DNA of 64,000 nucleotides from UBA1858 sp965227695 (GTDB taxonomy: Bacteria > Pseudomonadota > Gammaproteobacteria > UBA4575). The stretch lies in the NCBI GenBank assembly GCA_965227695.1, contig OZ245760.1, forward strand, positions 310,001 through 374,000, written 5' to 3'. The first letter of the stretch is position 1; each line of letters opens with the position of its first letter. The translations under genes were made by a program, and so were the position numbers. Positions 35,651 through 43,368 of this stretch are shown here, piece after piece. Under the pieces are notes generated by a model that saw only the letters and a list, made by a program, of their open reading frames with translations, ran no database searches and was not told the DNA's origin.

Positions 35651-36721
35651 TTATAGCACCGCTTGAATGCTGCCACGTTCCACGTGGAACCACTGTGTTT
35701 CGCTCAAACTCATATCTACAGACTCTTTTGATACTGCAGAGATAATAACCTGGGCATTTAGATCCCTAAGCAAGTTTAACGCTGTTTGCCTGGATTTTTT
35801 ATCCAATTCTGCAGGCAACTCATCAATCAGATATATGCTTGATTTCCCATAGCGTTCACGCAGCAATTGCGCCTGGGCAAGCTTGAGCGCCAGGGAAAGA
35901 ACTTTTTGCTGCCCTCTCGAACTCGTTTTAGCAAAGGGTTTATGTTGCCAGCTGATCTGCAAATCCCCACGATGAGGTCCATACTGTGTAGCAAAAGCCA
36001 CATCTTGTATATTTAATTCATCATGAAGTTTTTGTTCCAGTGAAGCGTTTTTATCCCAACCTTTAAAATATTTGTAAGAAATTTCTGCATCTTTCCTGAA
36101 TAACCGAGTCACATTATTGATATAAGGAATTAGCTGCTGAACATAATCCTCCAGCATGACCGAAATTTTATCTCCACGACTGGCAAGATACTGATTCCAG
36201 TGTCGGGCCTGATCAATAGCCCGGATTTTTAAACACTTATTTCGCTGTTTTAATGCCTTTTCGTAGCCAGTCCAGTAGTTAGCAAATTCTGGTTCCACGT
36301 GGAACACTCCCCAATTGAGAAACCTTCTTCTCTCGACAGGACCGCCAGTAATTAACAGATAGGACTCCGGATGAATGTCCAATACCGGTAAATGTTTTGC
36401 CAGATCAGACCACTTGGATACTGTTTCACGATTCACCCGCAGCTCCCGTCCATTGTGTGACAGCTTAACTCCCAGCGTAAGTTGTCTGTCCCGGTAAACG
36501 ACACCGCCAAACAATATAAGATCTTCGCAGTGTTGATGGATAATGTGGTTTAATTGGGCACGACGAAAACTTTTCCCACAGCTGAGAACACTAATTCCCT
36601 CAAGAATACTTGTCTTGCCAGCACCATTATCACCACACAGAATGTTGATACCCGGAGCAAAATCAATATCACACTGCAAAAAGCACCGCAGGCCCTGTGC
36701 CTGCAATCGCTGTAACCACAT
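35651..36721 (-). CDS. recF: DNA replication and repair protein RecF
   Basis: SMC-like ATPase that helps load RecA at gaps (RecFOR pathway). The 356-residue protein has Walker A GDNGAGKTS near residue 30, the signature SSRGQQKVLSLALK and Walker B SIYLIDELPAELD. The start codon abuts the dnaN stop. Two ParB-binding palindromes lie inside the coding sequence: one encodes Phe140-Glu143 and the other Phe345-Glu348, both reading FHVE. The FHVE tetrapeptides may be kept partly for the DNA sites. Confidence 0.97.
   Translation of the reverse strand: MWLQRLQAQGLRCFLQCDIDFAPGINILCGDNGAGKTSILEGISVLSCGKSFRRAQLNHIIHQHCEDLILFGGVVYRDRQLTLGVKLSHNGRELRVNRETVSKWSDLAKHLPVLDIHPESYLLITGGPVERRRFLNWGVFHVEPEFANYWTGYEKALKQRNKCLKIRAIDQARHWNQYLASRGDKISVMLEDYVQQLIPYINNVTRLFRKDAEISYKYFKGWDKNASLEQKLHDELNIQDVAFATQYGPHRGDLQISWQHKPFAKTSSRGQQKVLSLALKLAQAQLLRERYGKSSIYLIDELPAELDKKSRQTALNLLRDLNAQVIISAVSKESVDMSLSETQWFHVERGSIQAVL
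35676..35691. promoter_or_regulatory. parS-like ParB binding site within recF (site 1)
   Basis: The palindromic core GTTCCACGTGGAAC spans 35677-35690. This is the core of the parS sequence known in Pseudomonas (TGTTCCACGTGGAACM form). It is near the 3' end of recF, about 2.2 kb from the predicted origin, and parAB is encoded at 45.9-47.6 kb. Confidence 0.82.
36291..36306. promoter_or_regulatory. parS-like ParB binding site within recF (site 2)
   Basis: GGTTCCACGTGGAACA contains the same 14-base palindrome (36292-36305) as site 1, 615 bases away. It lies mid-recF. Two exact copies close together near dnaA, with a ParB gene in the window, make chance unlikely. Confidence 0.84.
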
Positions 36722-37816
36722 TTAGAGTCGCATCGGCATGACGACGTACTTGCGGGTCTCCACGTCCGGACACACAATGAGCAAACTGCTATTGGTATCC
36801 TGCAAATGAAATTGAACATCACTGCATCTGACAGTGTTTAACACATCAACCAGGTAGCTCACGTTAAAGCCAATTTCAATTGCCGGGCCATTATAGGTGA
36901 TGTCCAACTCTTCTTCGGCTTCTTCCTGTTCAGGATTATGGGCTTGAATCCTTAAGAGATTATCGCTGAACCCAAGGCGGACCCCGCGGTATTTCTCATT
37001 ACTGAGGATAGAAGCACGCATGAGGCTGGCACGCAGTGGCTCACGCGCCAATGTCGCGATATTCTGATGGCCTTCAGGAATGACGCGCTGATAATCAGGA
37101 AATTTTCCATCAATGAGCTTGGTAACAAAACGGATATCACCCAAATTGGCTAACAAGTGGTTCTGGCTAAAGGCGAGGTCAACGCTACCACTCGCGGCTG
37201 TCAATATCCGCATAAATTCCTGCACGGCTTTTTTAGGCACAATTACCTGCCTGTCTTCGACATCGCTATCGAGATCCGTATCTGCCATGGATAATCTGTG
37301 GCCATCTGTCGCCACAGTTCTAAGTTTACCCTCCCGGGATTCCATCATCAGGCCATTGAGGTAATAACGTACGTCCTGTTGTGCCATGGCAAATGAGGAG
37401 TCTTCAATTAACGCATGCAATTTATCCTTGTCGATGGTTATCGTTTGATCAACATTAATTTCGTCAACCAAAGGAAACTCATTTGCAGAAAGTGTCGCCA
37501 AAGTGAAGCGGCTTTTACCCGACCTGATTTCTGCCTTATCATTTAATAATGAAAACTCAATGTCACTGCTTTCTGGCAATGATTTACATATATCCAGTAA
37601 TTTTCTGCCGGGTACAGTGACTGACTCACCTTCGGGACTGATATCAATCGTGGCGGAAACTTCCAGCTCAAGGTCCGTCGCACTGATTACCAGCCGTCCA
37701 TTCACGTTTCTGAGTAAAAAATTCGACAATATTGGCATCGTCTGCCGTCGTTCAACTGCCCCAATAATGAGTTGAATGGGTTTTAATAAATCTTCTCTCT
37801 GAATACTGAACTTCAT
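36722..37816 (-). CDS. dnaN: DNA polymerase III subunit beta (sliding clamp)
   Basis: Ring-shaped processivity clamp of the replicase. The 364 residues are made up of three repeated clamp domains. The N-terminal MKFSIQREDLLKPIQLIIGAVE and C-terminal YVVMPMRL endings are typical; the latter contributes to the partner-binding pocket. Its stop is directly followed by the recF ATG. The 238 bases upstream, toward dnaA, form the proposed origin and must also contain its promoter. Confidence 0.98.
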   Translation of the reverse strand: MKFSIQREDLLKPIQLIIGAVERRQTMPILSNFLLRNVNGRLVISATDLELEVSATIDISPEGESVTVPGRKLLDICKSLPESSDIEFSLLNDKAEIRSGKSRFTLATLSANEFPLVDEINVDQTITIDKDKLHALIEDSSFAMAQQDVRYYLNGLMMESREGKLRTVATDGHRLSMADTDLDSDVEDRQVIVPKKAVQEFMRILTAASGSVDLAFSQNHLLANLGDIRFVTKLIDGKFPDYQRVIPEGHQNIATLAREPLRASLMRASILSNEKYRGVRLGFSDNLLRIQAHNPEQEEAEEELDITYNGPAIEIGFNVSYLVDVLNTVRCSDVQFHLQDTNSSLLIVCPDVETRKYVVMPMRL

Positions 37817-38054
37817 AGCTGATTAATAATATAATTTATAGTTAAAGAATTATTATTATTATAGACCCGATTCTCTGTGGATAACCAAAATTTATTCAAA
37901 TTTATCAATAAGTTATTTGTTTATTAATTTGTGCATAACATTTTAAGTTAACTGGATAACATCCGACGTAATTATATTTTATTTCTGATTAAAAAGTTAT
38001 CCATAGTTATTCAGGCAGTTGTCCACAGGTTTTCCCGTGCATCGGATTATGTGA
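37817..38054. other. Probable chromosomal replication origin (oriC) between dnaA and dnaN
   Basis: A 238-base AT-rich gap. DnaA-box matches (consensus TTATCCACA): exact on the minus strand at 37876-37884; one mismatch at 37930-37938 (minus, TTATGCACA), 37997-38005 (TTATCCATA) and 38019-38027 (TTGTCCACA); two mismatches at 37951-37959. An A/T-only run with repeated TTA lies at about 37822-37862 and could be the unwinding element. No GATC occurs here, unlike E. coli oriC. Gene orientation changes near here. The dnaA-rpmH gap has no DnaA box. Confidence 0.75.
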
Positions 38055-39389
38055 CTAATTACTAAGTATACGTAATAGATTAACGTAGTCGTCATTTATT
38101 TTTACATCACTTTGACGCAGTTCTTTTGTTTTTCGACAGGCGTGAAGAACTGTCGTATGGTCACGACCGCCAAAAGCTTCCCCTATTTCAGGAAGACTAT
38201 GGTTGGTAACTTCTTTTGCAAGCGCCATGGCTATTTGTCTGGGACGGGTGATTGATCGTGTGCGTCTCGAAGAGTTCAAATCGGAAATACGTATCTTGAA
38301 GTACTCTGCCACGGTTTTTTGAATGTTTTCAATAGTGATCAACTTTTCCTGTAGCGTAATCAGATCGTGCAATGCTTCTTTAGCAAATTCCAGGGTGATC
38401 GGTTTTCCGGTAAATTGAGAATTTGCCATGACGCGGCGCAAGGCTCCTTCAAGTTCACGGATATTTGATCGAATTCGTTTTGCTATAAAAAAGGCCACTT
38501 CATTGGGTAGTTCAACATTCACCGCTTCCGCTTTACTTTGCATGATGGCGACGCGTGTTTCGAGTTCAGGCGGTTCTATTGCCTGGGTCAGCCCCCATCC
38601 AAACCTGGATTTTAGTCTTTCTTCCAGACCATCCAGTTCTTTGGGATACCGATCGCAAGTGAGAATGATTTGCTGCTGGCCTTCGAGTAGTGCATTGAAG
38701 GTATGAAAAAACTCTTCCTGAGAGCGTTCTTTGCCCGCGAAAAACTGTATATCATCGATCAATAGTGCGTTAACCGAGCGGTAATGTCTCTTGAATTCGT
38801 CAATTGCATTATGTTGCAGCGCTTTTACCATATCCTGAACAAACCGTTCCGAATGAAGATAAACAACCTTGGCCTGCGGGTTCAGAGCAAGAATCTGGTT
38901 ACCTATCGCATGCATCAGGTGGGTTTTACCAAGGCCAACGCCACCATATAGTAACAATGGGTTATAGGCCTGTCCGGGATGGTTGGCGACCTGCAGAGAA
39001 GCCGCTTTGGCCAGGACATTTGATTTTCCTTCTACAAAACTATCGAAGGTAAAATCCTGATTAAGATTGTGTGTGTAGGCTTTATTGGTTGGAGCCGCCG
39101 GTGGTTGTGGCGCTAAGGTGGTTGGAGCCGGTGCGGTGATATTACGGCTACCTACACTGAGCTGGACCTGGTGAACACCAGAATCCTGGCCAACATTGGC
39201 TACCAGCTGCTGAATCCGCTCCAGATAGTGATCATTGACCCAGTCCAGTACAAATCGATTGGGAGCAAGCAAGGTTAAAATATGATCATGCTGTTCTGCC
39301 TGCAGAGGCCTTATCCAGGTGTTGAGTAATTGCTCAGACAGCTCGGACTCCAGCTGTTTGATGCATGTATTCCATATCGGGCTTGTCAT
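38055..39389 (-). CDS. dnaA: Chromosomal replication initiator protein DnaA
   Basis: Origin-binding AAA+ initiator, 444 residues. Domain I at about 1-85, a Pro/Ala-rich linker (PAPTTLAPQPPAAPT) at about 88-110, the AAA+ domain with Walker A GGVGLGKTHLMHAIG and Walker B LLIDDIQFF, and the C-terminal DNA-binding domain with the GGRDHTTVLHACRK signature. Length is normal. It is divergent from rpmH and upstream of the origin and dnaN, the common bacterial order. Several DnaA boxes lie immediately downstream. Confidence 0.98.
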   Translation of the reverse strand: MTSPIWNTCIKQLESELSEQLLNTWIRPLQAEQHDHILTLLAPNRFVLDWVNDHYLERIQQLVANVGQDSGVHQVQLSVGSRNITAPAPTTLAPQPPAAPTNKAYTHNLNQDFTFDSFVEGKSNVLAKAASLQVANHPGQAYNPLLLYGGVGLGKTHLMHAIGNQILALNPQAKVVYLHSERFVQDMVKALQHNAIDEFKRHYRSVNALLIDDIQFFAGKERSQEEFFHTFNALLEGQQQIILTCDRYPKELDGLEERLKSRFGWGLTQAIEPPELETRVAIMQSKAEAVNVELPNEVAFFIAKRIRSNIRELEGALRRVMANSQFTGKPITLEFAKEALHDLITLQEKLITIENIQKTVAEYFKIRISDLNSSRRTRSITRPRQIAMALAKEVTNHSLPEIGEAFGGRDHTTVLHACRKTKELRQSDVKINDDYVNLLRILSN

Positions 39390-39496
39390 GGGCTTTTAAA
39401 CTAATTAGGTAGTATTTAATCGAACAGACATGTTTCATCAGGGATGAGATATTATTCTATTCTGAATGAATGAAGCCTGAAAGCGCATTATAATTA

Positions 39497-39525
39497 TTGA
39501 CAAATGTGTGGCTGGCAATTACTGT
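39497..39525 (+). promoter_or_regulatory. Probable sigma-70 promoter for rpmH-rnpA
   Basis: TTGACA (39497-39502) matches the -35 consensus fully; after 17 bases TACTGT (39520-39525) matches the -10 box at four of six positions. Transcription from near 39532 would give a leader of about 36 bases before the rpmH GTG. Confidence 0.65.
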
Positions 39526-39567
39526 TTGCGCCCCTTCGAGATTTAATCACAAAACCGGGTAATTGAA

Positions 39568-39702
39568 GTGAAAAGGACTTATCAACCAAGTAATTTGCGC
39601 CGTGCACGCACTCATGGATTCAGGGCTCGCATGAAAACAAGAGGCGGCAGAGCGGTGATTCGTGCCCGCAGAGCACGCGGCAGAGCGCGCCTGTGCCCAT
39701 AA
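39568..39702 (+). CDS. rpmH: 50S ribosomal protein L34
   Basis: A 44-residue basic protein beginning with a GTG codon: MKRTYQPSNLRRARTHGFRA at the N-terminus and a GRARLCP ending. It is the canonical L34, usual length, in its conserved place between dnaA (divergent) and rnpA. The last residues (Leu-Cys-Pro) differ from the common Leu-Thr/Ser endings. A weak ribosome site (GGGT/GAAG) precedes the start. The stop lies 3 bases before rnpA. Confidence 0.97.
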   Translation: MKRTYQPSNLRRARTHGFRARMKTRGGRAVIRARRARGRARLCP

Positions 39703-39705
39703 CCA

Positions 39706-40071
39706 TTGTGTAAAACAGCCGCAACCAATTGCTTTACCAGGCAGAATCGTCTGCTTACATCCAAAGATTTTGAGTCAGTTTTTGCCAGGCCAGTCAAGTC
39801 AGCTGACGCATACTTCACCGTGCTTGCCAAGCGACAACATCTGCGCAACCCCAGGCTGGGGATTATCGTCAGTAAAAAAAATGTACGCACGGCAGTCGCA
39901 AGAAATCGAATCAAGAGACTGATTCGGGAAAGTTTTCGTACCCACAAACATATGATTGAAGCCTTTGATGTGGTAGTAATATGCAAGCAACGATGTGCGG
40001 GTACAATTAACAGTAAGCTTTCTCAAAAACTTCAACATCACTGGAAGTCATTAAAATTTCATGCTGAATAA
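39706..40071 (+). CDS. rnpA: Ribonuclease P protein component
   Basis: Protein cofactor of the tRNA 5'-maturation ribozyme, 121 residues. Family landmarks: FTRQNRLLTSKDFESVF near the N-terminus and the RNR motif in ARNRIKRLIRESFR. The only reasonable start is TTG at 39706, because a stop in the same frame lies directly upstream and the GTG at 39708 is in another frame. It follows rpmH by 3 bases and overlaps yidD by 11 bases, so expression is likely coupled. Confidence 0.93.
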   Translation: MCKTAATNCFTRQNRLLTSKDFESVFARPVKSADAYFTVLAKRQHLRNPRLGIIVSKKNVRTAVARNRIKRLIRESFRTHKHMIEAFDVVVICKQRCAGTINSKLSQKLQHHWKSLKFHAE

Positions 40072-40297
40072 AATCTTTATTGCCATAATACGTTTTTATC
40101 AGCTTTGCATCAGTCCGATGCTTGGACCACATTGTCGATTTACTCCTACCTGTTCGCAATATGCGATCGAAGCGATCCACACACATGGCGCATTTAAAGG
40201 GATACTGCTTAGCATCAAACGACTGTCTAAGTGTCATCCTTTTCACGATGGAGGCGATGATCCGGTTCCACAAAGATCGATGGATAGACACGGATAG
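40061..40297 (+). CDS. yidD: Membrane protein insertion efficiency factor YidD
   Basis: Small (78 residues) membrane-associated protein. It has the family core: an amphipathic N-terminus, YQLCISPMLGPHCRFTPTCSQY with three conserved cysteines, and the GGDDPVP ending. It assists YidC-mediated insertion in E. coli, though its mechanism is not settled. The gene overlaps rnpA and is followed by yidC, the conserved rpmH-rnpA-yidD-yidC order. Confidence 0.95.
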   Translation: MLNKIFIAIIRFYQLCISPMLGPHCRFTPTCSQYAIEAIHTHGAFKGILLSIKRLSKCHPFHDGGDDPVPQRSMDRHG

Positions 40298-40322
40298 ATA
40301 AACTTCTTAAAGATTACATTAA

Positions 40323-41978
40323 ATGGACAACCAACGCTTTTTCCTATACGTCTCACTATTGTTTGTGCTGTATTTATTATGGAGCTCATGGTCCCGTGAA
40401 AATATGGAGCCCGTCGAGCCGAATGTTGCACAGCAACAGGGCTCGGTCAATCAAAGCCAGGTACAAGACGATGTGCCCGCCGCTGCCGCCGCTGCTGGGC
40501 CAGGGTCTGTAGGTTCCAGCGATCCCGGGATCCAGTCCCCGGATGAGTATGTAACCGTTGAAACTGATGTATATACTCTATTTATCAATACGCGGGGCGC
40601 GGATATTCACCGAATTGAATTGAAGACATATCCAGTAGATATTGACCATAAGGACCAGCCTCTTGTCCTGCTGGATAACCGGGCCAAAACATATATCAGC
40701 CAGTCTGGTTTACTACACGACAGGATCGCGAACATAGATGTCGCGTCACTTGCCCCTAATCATCACGATATTTACGAAACTGAAAATAATAAATATGTCC
40801 TCGCCGAAGGACAGGATGAATTGATAATCCCGTTTAAATGGCGAGGTGAAAATAATGTAGAAGTGATCAAGAATTATCGTTTTAACCGCAGCGAATTTTT
40901 AATTCATGTTGATTACCAGATAACAAATAGTGGTGATCAGGACTGGATAGGTCGACAGTATCGACAGTTAAGGCATAGCTATGTCCAGGGTGAGAGAAGT
41001 CTGCTTCGACTGCCGACATATACCGGTGGTGCCTACTATGACACAAAATACGAAAAAATCTCTTTTGATGACATGCGGGAAGAGCCGCTGGCAACAGAAA
41101 TTACTGGTGGCTGGGCAGGCATGTTACAACATTACTTTTTTTCTGCGTGGCTGGCAGAAAAATATGAGACGAATTACTACTATACAAATGTCGTCAATAA
41201 TAATGTCGGGTCAGATTATATTATTGGTCTGCGTTCTGAACCTGTCAGAATCGCCCCGGGTGAAACAGCGCAGTTTCAGGGCCGATTATATGCCGGTCCA
41301 AAACTACAAAAGAAAATTGAAAAAATTCAGCCGGGCCTGGAACTGACAACCGACTATGGGATGTTCACTCCCCTGTGCAAACCTTTATTCTGGATTCTGG
41401 ATTTCATTCATCAGTATGTGAACAACTGGGGCTGGGCAATTATTCTTGTGACACTGCTGATTAAAATCGTCTTTTACCGATTATCCGCTGCCAGTTATAA
41501 ATCGATGGCCAGAATGAGAAAAGTGCAACCAAAAATGGTTGCACTGCGGGAACGTTACGGTGACGATAAACAGAAACTGAATACCGCTCTTTGGGACCTT
41601 TACAAGAAGGAAAAAATCAATCCATTGGGCGGATGCCTTCCAATCCTGATCCAGATGCCCGTATTCCTGTCTTTATATTGGGTGTTAATTGAAAGTGTTG
41701 AAATGCGCCATGCACCATTCATACTGTGGGTGCAGGATCTGTCATCAAAAGACCCTTTCTTTATACTCCCGTTGCTAATGGGTATATCAATGTTTGTTCA
41801 GTTCAAACTGAATCCCAAGCCACCGGATCCAATGCAGGAAAAAATATTTATGATCATGCCTGTTTTCATGACAGCATTTATGGCATTTTTTCCGGCAGGG
41901 CTCGTGTTGTACTGGTTTGTAAATAACCTGCTTTCAATAGCACAACAATGGTACATCACCAAGAAATATGCCGATTAA
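40323..41978 (+). CDS. yidC: Membrane protein insertase YidC
   Basis: Inserts and folds inner-membrane proteins, alone or with SecYEG. The protein has 551 residues: an N-terminal anchor helix (about residues 5-20), a low-complexity Ala/Gln/Ser linker, the large periplasmic beta domain (about 70-340), and the five-helix insertase core. The core starts at about LDFIHQYVNNWGWAIILVTL and includes NPLGGCLPILIQMPVFLSLYWVL and FPAGLVLYWFVNNLLSI. It precedes mnmE by 14 bases. Confidence 0.97.
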   Translation: MDNQRFFLYVSLLFVLYLLWSSWSRENMEPVEPNVAQQQGSVNQSQVQDDVPAAAAAAGPGSVGSSDPGIQSPDEYVTVETDVYTLFINTRGADIHRIELKTYPVDIDHKDQPLVLLDNRAKTYISQSGLLHDRIANIDVASLAPNHHDIYETENNKYVLAEGQDELIIPFKWRGENNVEVIKNYRFNRSEFLIHVDYQITNSGDQDWIGRQYRQLRHSYVQGERSLLRLPTYTGGAYYDTKYEKISFDDMREEPLATEITGGWAGMLQHYFFSAWLAEKYETNYYYTNVVNNNVGSDYIIGLRSEPVRIAPGETAQFQGRLYAGPKLQKKIEKIQPGLELTTDYGMFTPLCKPLFWILDFIHQYVNNWGWAIILVTLLIKIVFYRLSAASYKSMARMRKVQPKMVALRERYGDDKQKLNTALWDLYKKEKINPLGGCLPILIQMPVFLSLYWVLIESVEMRHAPFILWVQDLSSKDPFFILPLLMGISMFVQFKLNPKPPDPMQEKIFMIMPVFMTAFMAFFPAGLVLYWFVNNLLSIAQQWYITKKYAD

Positions 41979-41992
41979 CAAGTAATGCTGTT

Positions 41993-43318
41993 GTGTCAAA
42001 CACAGATACCATTTGCGCGCTGGCAACTGCTGTAGGGAATGCCAGCGTCGCAGTCATCCGTCTATCCGGTGAACGCTCACTCTCGATCGCTCAACAGGTC
42101 ACGAAAATTAAGCTCAAGCCTCGTTATGCCCATTTGGCATCATTCTATGATGGTGATGATCAAATCATTGACCAGGGTCTGACGATATACTTTCCTGCTC
42201 CCAGGTCATTCACTGGCGAGGAGACAGTAGAGTTGCATCCACACGGCAGTCCGTATGTATGTCAGCTGATCACTCAACAGCTTATCAATCATGGAGCGCG
42301 CCATGCTTTACCCGGTGAATTTAGTGAGCGGGCCTTTATCAACGGTAAGCTGGATTTAACACAACTGGAGGCGATCGCCGATCTTATCAATAGCGGATCC
42401 CAGCAGGCCGCCAGGTCGGCGGTTAAATCGATGCAGGGAAACTTTTCAAAAAAAATAAACCATTTGTTAGAACAGCTGATTCAGATTCGCACCCATATTG
42501 AAGCCTCACTGGATTTTGCAGAAGAAGAGATTGAAACCGAGACACGTGACGCCGTTGAAAGTCAGCTGTCTTCTTTAACAAAACAGATTATCGAGCTGTT
42601 TGATATCGCGCAACGGGGAGCACAATTACAAAAAGGCTATACTGTTGTATTAACCGGAAGCCCCAATGTTGGCAAATCTTCCCTGTTTAACGCGCTGTGT
42701 GAGCAAAGCAGGGCTATTGTTACCAGTATCCCGGGGACCACTCGTGATATTTTATCCGCTGACATACAAATTGATGGTGCACCCATACGCCTTCTGGATA
42801 CCGCAGGCATACGTGAACATGCTGATCCTGTCGAGCAACAGGGCATTGAAAGGGCGCAGACGGCGCTGGATAGCGCCGATGTCATCGTACAGCTATTGGA
42901 TGCAAGCGTGATAGATCAGGATCACCGGTTTGACAATGCGTCGGCGCGACATTTACTGGTCGTGAATAAGTGTGACTTAATTGATCACAGAATGCATTTT
43001 CCTAGTCATGTCATTGGTGTATCAGCTAAAACCGGGGAAGGAATACACGGGCTGAGAAAAAGGATTCAGCAAATACTTCATAGTGCACCGGCGCAGTATG
43101 AAGCTCCATTCTCCGCGCGAACTCGTCACCTTGAAGCGTTACAGCGATGTCTGGAGCATTGTCAATCGGCACAAGCGCAAATTGGCACTTCAAACCCCAT
43201 TGAACTGGCCGCCGAAGAATGTCGTCTTGCACAGCGGTGTCTGAGTGAAATTACCGGTGAGTTTACCGCAGATGACTTACTCGACTATGTTTTTCGCGAA
43301 TTTTGTATCGGAAAGTGA
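41993..43318 (+). CDS. mnmE: tRNA modification GTPase MnmE
   Basis: With MnmG it adds carboxymethylaminomethyl or related groups at U34 of tRNAs. From a GTG at 41993 it has 441 residues and opens MSNTDTICALAT, matching the family start; an ATG at 41948 would lie inside yidC. The N-terminal tetrahydrofolate-binding domain is followed by helices with an inserted GTPase: G1 GSPNVGKSS, G3 DTAGI, G4 NKCD. The C-terminal catalytic motif FCIGK is intact. mnmG follows. Confidence 0.96.
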   Translation: MSNTDTICALATAVGNASVAVIRLSGERSLSIAQQVTKIKLKPRYAHLASFYDGDDQIIDQGLTIYFPAPRSFTGEETVELHPHGSPYVCQLITQQLINHGARHALPGEFSERAFINGKLDLTQLEAIADLINSGSQQAARSAVKSMQGNFSKKINHLLEQLIQIRTHIEASLDFAEEEIETETRDAVESQLSSLTKQIIELFDIAQRGAQLQKGYTVVLTGSPNVGKSSLFNALCEQSRAIVTSIPGTTRDILSADIQIDGAPIRLLDTAGIREHADPVEQQGIERAQTALDSADVIVQLLDASVIDQDHRFDNASARHLLVVNKCDLIDHRMHFPSHVIGVSAKTGEGIHGLRKRIQQILHSAPAQYEAPFSARTRHLEALQRCLEHCQSAQAQIGTSNPIELAAEECRLAQRCLSEITGEFTADDLLDYVFREFCIGK

Positions 43319-43368
43319 CATTCGTTACGCTATGATTCAGGTCCAGCAAGTCAAAAATTACTATAACT

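Noticed and set aside
39390..39496. Origin in the dnaA-rpmH gap
   Set aside because: AT-rich, but no DnaA box within one mismatch was found, whereas the dnaA-dnaN gap has several.
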